Part shown: positions 9,382-17,083 of the stretch, in pieces
Layout: each line of letters starts with the position of its first letter
Position numbering within the stretch: position 1 is the first letter of the stretch
Source: Bradyrhizobium sp. AZCC 1719
GTDB lineage: Bacteria > Pseudomonadota > Alphaproteobacteria > Rhizobiales > Xanthobacteraceae
Length of the DNA: 64,000 bases
Assembly: GCF_036924525.1 (NCBI RefSeq)
Contig: NZ_JAZHRU010000001.1
Coordinates: forward strand, 2,137,001 to 2,201,000
Direction of reading: 5' to 3'
Program-made: the position numbers and the translations under genes
Notes under the pieces: model-generated
The model's database searches: none
Told to the model about the DNA's origin: nothing
The model's input: only the letters and a program-made list of their open reading frames with translations

Positions 9382-9621
9382 TCAGCCTCTTTTCGCAATC
9401 CTGGCTCTGGTCTTGCCCTTGACCTTCGATTCCGGCGGATTTGCACGGTCGGCCGCTTCCTTTGCCAGACGCAGCGCGCGCAGCTTCTCGGTTCGCTGGC
9501 GGATCGCGATATCGGCAGCCGCGATCTCGGCCATCGCCTTGATGCCGTCGACTTCCTGGGCGCGCTTGCGGTTGAGCCTCATTTCTTTCAGCTCGGCGGC
9601 GCTCTTCGGCTCATCATTCAT
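9382..9621 (-). CDS. Small basic coiled-coil protein, tandem paralogue A
   Basis: A 79-residue helical, charged protein and first gene of a two-gene operon with its paralogue at 9085-9375. The shared heptad-like core (TEKLRALRLAKEAA) spans about residues 43-56. AGAGGTATGAC precedes the ATG (AGAGGT at about -10). There is no signal peptide, so it is probably cytoplasmic. Function unknown. Confidence 0.6.
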   Translation of the reverse strand: MNDEPKSAAELKEMRLNRKRAQEVDGIKAMAEIAAADIAIRQRTEKLRALRLAKEAADRANPPESKVKGKTRARIAKRG

Positions 9622-9803
9622 GTCATACCTCTGAAATCACGACTGATATCGTCGAGCGGTCTGTGGCCCATTTACCACGGATCGGCGCGCAGAGGATGTT
9701 ATTTTCGGTCGAAAATGGCGCAGTTTCTGACAGAATCTGCCTTGATATGAAGGGTTGGCGGGGAACACGGCAGGTCGAGCCGGTCCGGCAGCAAGCCGAA
9801 CCG

Positions 9804-9909
9804 GCTAGAGCCTTCTCGGTTCTGATTGAATCAGAACCGGGCTCTAGATTCTTGTTTTGACGCGTTTTCTCGACGCGAACCGGCGTCCACTTCGCTTGAA
9901 AACGCTCTA
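9804..9909. repeat. Interspersed repeat, CTAGAGC...GCTCTA family
   Basis: Contains CGGTTCTGATT / AATCAGAACCG inverted arms inside CTAGAGC...GCTCTAG, then a second part ending in AAAACGCTCTAA. This is a layout I recognise as a recurrent Bradyrhizobium intergenic element. It fills most of the gap downstream of btuB. The rest of the 9622-9916 gap shows nothing identifiable. Confidence 0.65.
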
Positions 9910-9916
9910 ATGTCGG

Positions 9917-12187
9917 TCAGAACGTCGCGCCGGCCTTCACCATGAAGGTGCGGCCGGGGAGTGGATAGGCCGCGAAGCGGCCCGGCGTGAACGAGCTTGC
10001 GATCGCGTAGTCGTAATAGAGCGCGTTGAACAGATTATTCACGCCGACAGACCAGAAGAAGCGGTCGTAGGCGCCGCTCAGTTTCAAATCGACGGTGGCG
10101 TCCGCCGGAATGCGGCGCTGGGTGTTGGCCTGGTCATTGTCCATGATGCGTTCGCTCCAGGCCCGCACGGTAGCGTCCAGCACCAGATAGTTCTGCCAGA
10201 TGTTCCAGGTCACGCCGCCGCTCGCGGTGTAGCGCGAGACCAGCGGGACGTCGTTGCCGGCAAACGGTCCCTCGCGAAACATGGCGCGGGTGTAGGCCAC
10301 GCCGCCCCGCAGCAGCACGCTGTCGCTGACACGCAGCGAAGCGCTGGTCTCCGAGCCGTAGCGGCGGGTCGGATCGAGGTTGACGTTGAAGAACAGCACA
10401 GGATTGAAATGGATCTCGTTCTCGAGGTCCATGTTGTAGATGCTCGATTGCATCTGGAAGCCGCCGGACTTGATACGGAAGCCGCCCTCGATGTCATGCG
10501 AGGTCTGGGTCTTCAGTTTGAATTCGCCCGGAATCGCGGCGAATGTGAAAGGATCGAACGAAGGGCCGGAGGACACACGCTCGTCGACGTCAGGAGTGCG
10601 GAATGCGCGTGCGGCACGGCCGAACACGGTGAAGACGTTGTTGAAGCGATGCTCGAGACCGACATGCAGCGCATATTGCGTTTCGTTGCTGTCGAGCGGA
10701 ATCGCCCCGGTGCCGAACGCAAACGGGGCGGTCCCATCGAAGCGGTCGCGCGCGGTCAAGTCGGTGTTTTGGACTCGAACGCCATAGGAGAAGTCGGTCG
10801 TCGGCAACAGGCCGATTGATTGCTGCCAGTAGCCGGCCAGCGTCTGCTGCGCCAGATCGTACCTGTGAAACGGCGTGAGGCCTTTGAATGCGCCGCGATC
10901 TTGGTGGAAGGTGGCATCGTAATAATCGATTCCGGTCAGAATCGACGACGGAATTCCGAATATCGTATTCTTGACGCTCAGCCGCGGCGTTATCGACCAG
11001 GTCAGCAAATTCGCATCGACGTAAGTGGATGCGAAACTGGAGCCCGGGTTCGTGCCAAAGAATCCTAATTGCTGCTTTTTTTCCCGCACGCCGCCGTCGA
11101 CGATGAGTTCCGCGCCGTTCCAAAGCGATTTGGTGAAGCCGGCCGTGGCGCTGGCGCCCTGCTTGTTGGCATAATCGAAGGGCGTGCCGGTGCCTCTGCG
11201 GTCAGTGGCCAGTTCGTCGAGTCCGATGGAAGGCTGAACGAAGCGGCCGCCGGGGAGGCCCAGCTTTTGATCGTCGCCCGATAAGGTCAGGAATGCGGTG
11301 AGGCCAGGGGTGGTGTAGTTGATGTTGCCGATGCCGTTGCGCTGATCGAGCGCGTTGTTCACCCGGTATCCATCGGACTTGACGCCGTTGCCATAGAACG
11401 AGGCTGACCATGGGCCCGAGTTCAACGCAGTCGAAACAGAGGCCATACGCTGGTTGAAGGACCCAACTCCGGCTTCGCCGCGGATCGAGACCGGCGGACC
11501 GCCGACGCCGGTCTTGGTGACGATATTGACGACGCCGCCGATTGCGTTGTCGCCGTAAAGCACTGCGCCGCTGTTGCCCCTGGTGATCTCGATGCGTTCA
11601 ATTGACTGAAGCGGGATAGTTGAAAGATCGACGCCGGCCTTGTCGATGTCGTTGAGCCGGCGGCCGTTGATGAGAACAAGCGTGTTGTTGGTGGCGAACG
11701 CGCCGAACCCGCGGACGTCGACCGTGGTCCCGGCGCCGTTCACGCCGCCGTACAGGTTGGTCAGTTGCACGCCCGGGGTTTGCGCGATGATCTCCTGCAC
11801 GGTTTGCGCCGGCGAGTGCGCGATGTCCTCAGCCGTGATCACGGTCGAAGATGTTCCGACGATGCCGGAGAATTGCCGGCCGCCAGCTCCGCCCACACCT
11901 TGCGAAACGCTTTGCGATGGGACGTTCGAGCCGGTCCCCGCTGCGGGTCTCGTGCCGCTCGATGGCGCAGCCGCCGGCACGACGCGGCGCGAGGTCGATG
12001 GTTCATCGTAGGTCGGTTTGGCGCGCGTCCTGTTCTGGTCTCCGGGCGAGGTGACCTCGATCGGCGGCAATTGTTCGGACGCCGGCGTCTGCGCCTCTGC
12101 GCCGGAAATGCCGAGCGATACGATCGGTATGAGAAAGCTGGAAGCAAGCCAGACGCGCCGCCGCGTGGCTGTGTTGGTGAAAGACAT
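9917..12187 (-). CDS. btuB: TonB-dependent outer-membrane cobalamin receptor
   Basis: A 756-residue outer-membrane receptor taking up vitamin B12 with energy from TonB. The signal peptide (residues 1-32, cut after SGAEA) is followed by a TonB-box-like LPPIEVTSP and a proline/threonine-rich linker. The plug domain lies at about residues 110-220 (TAEDIAHSPAQTVQEIIAQ, then ITRGNSGAVLYGDNAIGGVV), then a beta-barrel ending in the terminal phenylalanine of KAGATF. The cobalamin riboswitch in its leader identifies the ligand more firmly than the protein does. The ATG is preceded by GAGGT. It diverges from btuCDF. Confidence 0.88.
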   Translation of the reverse strand: MSFTNTATRRRVWLASSFLIPIVSLGISGAEAQTPASEQLPPIEVTSPGDQNRTRAKPTYDEPSTSRRVVPAAAPSSGTRPAAGTGSNVPSQSVSQGVGGAGGRQFSGIVGTSSTVITAEDIAHSPAQTVQEIIAQTPGVQLTNLYGGVNGAGTTVDVRGFGAFATNNTLVLINGRRLNDIDKAGVDLSTIPLQSIERIEITRGNSGAVLYGDNAIGGVVNIVTKTGVGGPPVSIRGEAGVGSFNQRMASVSTALNSGPWSASFYGNGVKSDGYRVNNALDQRNGIGNINYTTPGLTAFLTLSGDDQKLGLPGGRFVQPSIGLDELATDRRGTGTPFDYANKQGASATAGFTKSLWNGAELIVDGGVREKKQQLGFFGTNPGSSFASTYVDANLLTWSITPRLSVKNTIFGIPSSILTGIDYYDATFHQDRGAFKGLTPFHRYDLAQQTLAGYWQQSIGLLPTTDFSYGVRVQNTDLTARDRFDGTAPFAFGTGAIPLDSNETQYALHVGLEHRFNNVFTVFGRAARAFRTPDVDERVSSGPSFDPFTFAAIPGEFKLKTQTSHDIEGGFRIKSGGFQMQSSIYNMDLENEIHFNPVLFFNVNLDPTRRYGSETSASLRVSDSVLLRGGVAYTRAMFREGPFAGNDVPLVSRYTASGGVTWNIWQNYLVLDATVRAWSERIMDNDQANTQRRIPADATVDLKLSGAYDRFFWSVGVNNLFNALYYDYAIASSFTPGRFAAYPLPGRTFMVKAGATF

Positions 12188-12309
12188 GACTTGGACCTCG
12201 GTATGACGTCAGTGGCACGTCACAGCGAACCAAGTCTCACCATGTGCTTTGAGCAGCTCAGGTGAAGCTAATGTCTGTACTCCCCGACCGACATCTTCGC
12301 GTGTGACCA

Positions 12310-12486
12310 CGGCTGACGGCAGGTCTCCTGGCTCGCGGGTCGTTACCCATCGTCGCCTTCCCAGGACCGAGATGCCCAGTGGCTCATGACGAAGGATTCG
12401 CCGCTTACAGTTGCGGGGGCAGCCGCGGAATTGGGGGATTTCCCCGCACCGCATTCCCTTTTGATCCCCAAACGGGAACCGTCGGG
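12310..12486 (-). promoter_or_regulatory. Cobalamin (AdoCbl) riboswitch controlling btuB
   Basis: Reading the minus strand, all hallmark blocks occur in order: GGTTCCCG, AAAAGGGAATGCGGTG, GCTGCCCCCGCAACTGTAAG, AGCCACTGGG, GGGAAGGCG and AGCCAGGAGACCTGCC (B12 box). They end about 125 bases upstream of the btuB start. When adenosylcobalamin binds, expression of the receptor should fall. No second copy was found reading toward btuC. Confidence 0.95.
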
Positions 12487-12632
12487 AACTATGGTAGAAG
12501 TTTGTCAAAGTCCGAGTCAATGCGCCCCGGGGCGTCCGGCGATCCTCACTGGACGAGTGCGCTATTTTTGCCGCATGAGCACGTCTGCCCGCCACCTGTA
12601 CCGGGGCGGGTAAACCTGCTTTAGGACGATCG

Positions 12633-13676
12633 ATGAGTGTTGAGGCCGTAACCCTGACCAATGAGGAAGCCGCGCGCCGGCGGATCGGCGCGACGGCAGC
12701 CCTTGCTGCCCTCGTGGTGCTCTTGACGCTGATCTCGCTCGGCATCGGTCCGGTGCGGCTGTCGCCGCTTGCGGTGGCGGAAGCGCTGTTCGGCGGCGGC
12801 AGCGAGGTGGCGCAGGTGATCGTGCGGGAGATCCGCCTGCCGCGCATGCTGCTGGCGCTGGCGATCGGTGCCATTCTCGGGCTGTCAGGCGCATCGCTGC
12901 AAGGTTTGCTCCGCAATCCGCTGGCCTCGCCCTCGCTGTTCGGCGCGCCGCAATCGGCCGCGTTCGGCGCAGTGCTGGTGATCGCGCTCGGGCTGGCCGA
13001 CGTCCGCTCCTATGCGCTCCCGGTCGCCGCGATCGTCGCGGCGTTTGCTTCGGTGTTCGTGCTGCTTTCGATCGCCGGCCGCAACGCGGGTTTGCTGATC
13101 CTGATTCTGTCGGGGCTGGCGATTTCGAGCTTTGCGGGGGCCGCCACCGCCCTGGTGATGAACCTCTCCAGCAATCCGTTCGTGGTGCTGGAGATCGCAT
13201 TCTGGCTGCTCGGCTCGCTGGAGGACCGCAGCTTTCAGCATGTGATGCTGGCGTTTCCCTTCATCATTGCCGGCGCGCTGATGCTGTTCAGCCAGCGCCA
13301 TGCTTTTCGGGCGCTGGGCCTGGGCGAGGAAACCGCGCAGAGCCTTGGCGTCGATGTCGGGCGTCTACGGCTGTTCGTGATTTCGGGCGTCGCGCTCGGT
13401 GTGGGCGGCGCGGTCGCCGTCACCGGCACCATCGGTTTCATCGGCCTGGTCGCGCCGCATCTGATGCGGCCGTTGATCGGCCACGATCCCGGGCGGCTGT
13501 TGGTGCCGAGCGCACTCGCAGGCTCGGCGCTATTGCTAGCTGCCGATATTGCGGTGCGCATCATTCCCTCGACGTCGGACATCAAGGTCGGCGTGCTGAC
13601 CTCGATCATCGGCGTGCCGTTCTTCCTCTATCTGATCATGCGCGAACGCCGCGCGCTCGGCGGAGGCGTCGCATGA
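12633..13676 (+). CDS. btuC: FecCD-family ABC permease, cobalamin importer
   Basis: A 347-residue inner-membrane permease of the BtuC/FecCD family with about 10 hydrophobic segments. Family landmarks are RLPRMLLALAIGAILGLSGA, GLLRNPLASPSLFGA and GTIGFIGLVAPHLMRPLIGHDP (the coupling region contacting the ATPase). AGGA precedes the ATG. It is first of three tightly packed genes (4-base overlap with the ATPase). The cobalamin assignment comes from the divergent riboswitch-controlled btuB; siderophore transport is the alternative. Confidence 0.82.
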   Translation: MSVEAVTLTNEEAARRRIGATAALAALVVLLTLISLGIGPVRLSPLAVAEALFGGGSEVAQVIVREIRLPRMLLALAIGAILGLSGASLQGLLRNPLASPSLFGAPQSAAFGAVLVIALGLADVRSYALPVAAIVAAFASVFVLLSIAGRNAGLLILILSGLAISSFAGAATALVMNLSSNPFVVLEIAFWLLGSLEDRSFQHVMLAFPFIIAGALMLFSQRHAFRALGLGEETAQSLGVDVGRLRLFVISGVALGVGGAVAVTGTIGFIGLVAPHLMRPLIGHDPGRLLVPSALAGSALLLAADIAVRIIPSTSDIKVGVLTSIIGVPFFLYLIMRERRALGGGVA

Positions 13677-14455
13677 GCGAGGCCGCGCTGCTGATCGCAA
13701 GGAGACTCGGCGTGCGGCTCGCCGGCCGCGTCGTGCTGAAGGACGTTTCGCTGGCGCTATCGGCGGGACACCTGGTGGCGCTGGTCGGCCCGAACGGCGC
13801 CGGCAAGACGACGTTGTTGCGGGCGCTGGCCGGGCTAATCCCCTCCGAGGGCGAGATCGCGGTCGGCGGCGATGCGCTGGCCTCGCTGCCGCTGCGCGAG
13901 CGCGCCAAACGTTTCGGTTATCTGCCGCAGGGGCATCTCGTGCATTGGCCGCTGCCGGCGCGCGATATCGTGGCGCTCGGCCGCTACCCGCATGGCGCAA
14001 CCGATCCGGCGCGGCTGTCGCCGAAAGACGCCGAGGCCGTGCTGCGCGCGATGCAGGCGGTCGACGTGATGGAGTTCAGCGATCGCCGCGTCACCGAGTT
14101 GTCCGGCGGCGAGCGCAGCCGCGTGGCGCTGGCGCGTGCGCTCGCGGTGGAGGCGCCGATCATCCTGGCCGACGAGCCGACCGCCTCGCTCGATCCGCGG
14201 CACCAGATCGACGTCATGAAGAACTTGCGCGCGACCGCGGACAAGGGCGTGCTGGTCATCGTGGTGACGCACGATCTCGGGCTTGCTGCGCGGTTTGCCG
14301 ACCATGTGCTGGTGCTGAAGGAAGGCAATCTGGTGTCGTGGGGTACGCCGGGCGAGGGGCTATCGGAGCAGGTGATGGCGGACGTGTTTCGCATCAGCGC
14401 CTATCGCGCGGAATATCAGCGTGAGGCGGTGATCGTTCCCTGGGCGGATATCTGA
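13673..14455 (+). CDS. btuD: ABC transporter ATP-binding protein, cobalamin importer
   Basis: A 260-residue ATPase. Walker A GPNGAGKTT is near residue 40, followed by signature LSGGERSRV, Walker B IILADEPTASLD and the H-loop VTHD. It is FepC/BtuD-like in length and in the family-typical phrase YLPQGHLVHWPL. The ATG overlaps the btuC stop (ATGA) and its own stop shares a base with the next start (TGATG), so the three genes are translationally coupled. Confidence 0.85.
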   Translation: MSEAALLIARRLGVRLAGRVVLKDVSLALSAGHLVALVGPNGAGKTTLLRALAGLIPSEGEIAVGGDALASLPLRERAKRFGYLPQGHLVHWPLPARDIVALGRYPHGATDPARLSPKDAEAVLRAMQAVDVMEFSDRRVTELSGGERSRVALARALAVEAPIILADEPTASLDPRHQIDVMKNLRATADKGVLVIVVTHDLGLAARFADHVLVLKEGNLVSWGTPGEGLSEQVMADVFRISAYRAEYQREAVIVPWADI

Positions 14456-15288
14456 TGCGACGGTTCGGCTTTCTTGTCGCGATCGTCGCGTTGGCGATGT
14501 CAAGCGGCGCGGCATTCGCGGCCAGCCTTCCGCGTATGGTGTCGATGAATGTCTGCAGCGATCAGTTGCTGCTGACTCTGGCCGACCCCGAGCAGATTTT
14601 GGGACTCAGCCGCTTCGCGCGCGACGGCTGGCAATCGCGGGCGGGCGACATCAGCCGCTATCCGGTATTATCAGGCGCGGCCGAGGACGTGCTCTTGCTC
14701 AAGCCGGACCTGGTCATCGCCAGTGCGTTTGACAAGCGTTCGACGCGGGAGCTGTTGAAGACGAAGGGCCTTCATCTTGCCGAGCTCGCCGTGCCGCGAA
14801 ACCTCGACGAAGCCCGCGCGCAGATCCGCGAGGTCGGCGACATGACCGGGCACCCCGATCGCGCGGCCGCCGAAATCGCGCGGCTCGACGCCGCGCTGGC
14901 GCGCGCCCGCCGTGCCGCTGCCGAGCGGCATTATCGCGTGCTGCCGCTGTCGCGGCGCGGCTGGGTGGCGGGCAGCGACGGCTTTCTCGGTTCGCTGCTG
15001 AGCGAGGTCGGGCTGCGCAGCGCCGCCGGCGATCTCGGCTTTGCCTTCGGCGGATTTGCCTCACTGGAAGCGATCGTGTCCGTGAGGCCCGACTTCATCG
15101 TGGTTTCGCAAGCCGGCGATTATGCGCAAGACGACGGCCAGGCGTTTCTGGTCCATCCGGCGCTGGAGCGCTTCTACCCGCCGGAGCGGCGCATCGTGAT
15201 TCCGGAGCGCCTGACCGAATGCGGCGGCGTGATGCTGGCCGACGCGCTGGATGCGCTGACGGCGGAATTGGCGCGGGTGGGGCGGTGA
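14455..15288 (+). CDS. btuF: Periplasmic cobalamin-binding protein (BtuF-like)
   Basis: A 277-residue class III binding protein with a signal peptide (residues 1-22, ending AAFA). PRMVSMNVCSDQLLLTLADP opens the N-lobe, DVLLLKPDLVIAS is the family-typical segment before the backbone helix, and PERLTECGG lies in the C-lobe. Third gene of the btuCDF unit. Downstream is a repeat separating it from a convergent sulfur gene. Confidence 0.8.
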   Translation: MRRFGFLVAIVALAMSSGAAFAASLPRMVSMNVCSDQLLLTLADPEQILGLSRFARDGWQSRAGDISRYPVLSGAAEDVLLLKPDLVIASAFDKRSTRELLKTKGLHLAELAVPRNLDEARAQIREVGDMTGHPDRAAAEIARLDAALARARRAAAERHYRVLPLSRRGWVAGSDGFLGSLLSEVGLRSAAGDLGFAFGGFASLEAIVSVRPDFIVVSQAGDYAQDDGQAFLVHPALERFYPPERRIVIPERLTECGGVMLADALDALTAELARVGR

Positions 15289-15303
15289 GGCTTGCTCGAT
15301 TTT

Positions 15304-15393
15304 GTAGGGTGGGCAAAGCGAAGCGTGCCCACCATCCAGAGTCGATGTGCTGATAGATGGTGGGCACGGCGCTTGCGCCTTTGCCCGCCCTAC
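15304..15393. repeat. Interspersed palindromic repeat, GTGGGCAAAG family (copy 2)
   Basis: GTAGGGTGGGCAAAGCGAAG...GTGCCCACCATC pairs with GATGGTGGGCAC...CTTTGCCCGCCCTAC. It lies between the convergent btuF and persulfide dioxygenase genes and could serve as a bidirectional terminator. Confidence 0.85.
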
Positions 15394-15398
15394 GATCT

Positions 15399-16439
15399 TC
15401 ACCCTTGAACCACCGGCCCACCGACCTTCTTCCACGCGTCCAGCCCGCCTTCGATATGCGCGGTGTTGGCCAGCCCCGCGTTCTTTGCCGCGGCCACCGC
15501 CATCGCTGAGCGCTCGCCGAAGGCGCAGAAGAACACCACCCGGCGGCCGGTCGCGGCGGCGACTTCGCGCAGCATGCCACCGGGCTGCAGGCTTTCGCAG
15601 ATACCGGGATAGGGCGCATGCAGCGCGCCCGAGATCGTGCCATGCTTGGCGCGCTCGCTGGTCTCGCGCAAATCCACCAGCAGAATGTCGGGCTGGCCAA
15701 GGCTCGCAATCGCGTCGCGGGCACAGAGCGCGAGTCCCTGCTTGGCAAGCTCCTCCTGGTGCAGGCCGACATGCATGTTGGCGGGCACCGCGACGTCCAT
15801 CATCTTCGGGTTCGGCAGCTTCAGGTTCGCCATCAACTCAATGTACTCGTCGACGTTGCGTACCTGCAGCCGCGGATTATAGCGGCGCTCCTCGCCGATG
15901 GTGGAAACCGTGTCGCCCTTGTAGTCATGGGCGGGGAATACCAGCGTCTCGTCCGGCAGTTTCAGAAGCCGGTTGAAGATCGATTCATATTGTGCGCGCG
16001 AAGAGCCGTTCTGGAAATCGGTGCGGCCGGTGCCGCGGATCAACAGCGTGTCGCCGGTGAAGACGCGGTCACCCATCAGATAGCTATAGGAATCGTCGGT
16101 GTGGCCGGGCGTGTACATGACATCCAGGCTCAACCCCTCGATCGTCACCTTGTCGCCGTCGGACACCCGCATCGAGACCACGTCGGCCTTGCTCTGCTCA
16201 CCCATGATGGTGATGCACTGGGTGCGGTCGCGCAGTTCGCCGAGGCCGGTGACGTGGTCGGCGTGCAGATGGGTGTCGACCGCCTTCACCAGCCGCAGAT
16301 CGAGCTCGCGCAGAAGCTGGCAGTAGCGATCGGCCTTTTCCAGCACGGGATCGAGGATCAACGCCTCGCCGCCGGCGCGGCTCGCCAGCAGATAACTGTA
16401 GGTGCCGGACACGCTGTCGAAGAGTTGACGAAAGATCAT
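15399..16439 (-). CDS. Persulfide dioxygenase-rhodanese fusion (ETHE1/Blh-like)
   Basis: A 346-residue two-domain enzyme. Residues 1-230 are a metallo-beta-lactamase fold of the ETHE1 class: THLHADH gives H57, H59, D61 and H62, and TPGHTDDSYSY and FTGDTLLIRGTGRTDF are ETHE1 landmarks. Such enzymes oxidise glutathione persulfide to sulfite with one non-haem iron. Residues about 245-346 are a rhodanese domain with C305 in CAFGERS as sulfur-carrying cysteine. It lies at the end of the sox cluster, with a repeat between it and the DsrE-like gene, and would remove cytoplasmic sulfane sulfur. Blh under BigR control is the closest described arrangement. Confidence 0.85.
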   Translation of the reverse strand: MIFRQLFDSVSGTYSYLLASRAGGEALILDPVLEKADRYCQLLRELDLRLVKAVDTHLHADHVTGLGELRDRTQCITIMGEQSKADVVSMRVSDGDKVTIEGLSLDVMYTPGHTDDSYSYLMGDRVFTGDTLLIRGTGRTDFQNGSSRAQYESIFNRLLKLPDETLVFPAHDYKGDTVSTIGEERRYNPRLQVRNVDEYIELMANLKLPNPKMMDVAVPANMHVGLHQEELAKQGLALCARDAIASLGQPDILLVDLRETSERAKHGTISGALHAPYPGICESLQPGGMLREVAAATGRRVVFFCAFGERSAMAVAAAKNAGLANTAHIEGGLDAWKKVGGPVVQG

Positions 16440-16527
16440 GGCTACACGTCCGCGTTAACTCAGGTTGGATCAAGGCCGGACGTAGTTCCAGCCCTGCTCC
16501 TGCAATTCCATCATTCTACCACGCTTC

Positions 16528-16612
16528 CGTCATTGCGAGGAGCGTAGCGACGAAGCAATCCATGCATCCGCATGGGGATAGATGGATTGCTTCGCTTCGC
16601 TCGCAATGACGG
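16528..16612. repeat. Interspersed palindromic repeat, CGTCATTGCGAG family (copy 1)
   Basis: CGTCATTGCGAGGAGCGTAG...GAAGCAATCCAT pairs with ATGGATTGCTTC...CGCTCGCAATGACGG. Other copies lie at 46699-46777 and 56684-56770. This copy separates the last two genes of the sulfur cluster. Confidence 0.9.
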
Positions 16613-16621
16613 CGGAGGCGG

Positions 16622-17083
16622 TCACGGCCGCACTAGCGTATACCCGTTCTCCGTCAGAAACAGGATCTGCGCGACGCCGACCTGCACCGGCGTTGCCGCG
16701 GCGATGAACTCCGGCCGCTTGCCGGCCTCGCGTTCGAGCGTATCGACGGTGTTGAGGCAGACGTCGAAACGCGCGCCTTGCGCGACCAGGCTCTCGACCA
16801 TCTTGCGGTTGGGATTTTCCGGGCGCAGCAGGTCGATGCCGGGGCCGAACGCGACGACCTCGATCGCCACCTTGTCGGGGTCGTAATGCTTCATCAGGTT
16901 GCTGGCGACGCTGAGCACGAGGCCCTGCTTGCGCGGATCGCTGTCGGAGAGCTGCAGCACGATCTTGTGCTCGGCGAACGGCTTGTCCTGCAGCGGTGCC
17001 TGCTGGGCGCGGGTCTCTGGCGCGGCGGTTGTAATCAGAAGCGCCGCGGCCATCACGCGAAGCATAGTCGAAAAGCCCGTCAT
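16622..17083 (-). CDS. Periplasmic DsrE-family protein of the sox cluster
   Basis: A 153-residue protein with a signal peptide (about residues 1-26, ETRA/QQ) followed by a DsrE-like domain: KIVLQLSDSDPRKQGLVLSV, then VAIEVVAFGPGIDLLRP, then a single conserved cysteine in FDVCLNTVDTLER. DsrE proteins bind sulfur on such a cysteine. The ATG overlaps the soxB stop (ATGA), tying it to thiosulfate oxidation. It may accept or carry sulfur in the periplasm; this is inference. Confidence 0.75.
   Translation of the reverse strand: MTGFSTMLRVMAAALLITTAAPETRAQQAPLQDKPFAEHKIVLQLSDSDPRKQGLVLSVASNLMKHYDPDKVAIEVVAFGPGIDLLRPENPNRKMVESLVAQGARFDVCLNTVDTLEREAGKRPEFIAAATPVQVGVAQILFLTENGYTLVRP

Noticed and set aside
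12490..12632. Second cobalamin riboswitch reading toward btuC
   Set aside because: None of the conserved blocks (GCCACTG, GGGAA, B12 box) occurs on the plus strand in this leader.
12209..12916. 235-residue minus-strand frame across the cobalamin riboswitch and into btuC
   Set aside because: It overlaps the highly structured riboswitch and runs antisense to a clear permease gene; no family similarity.
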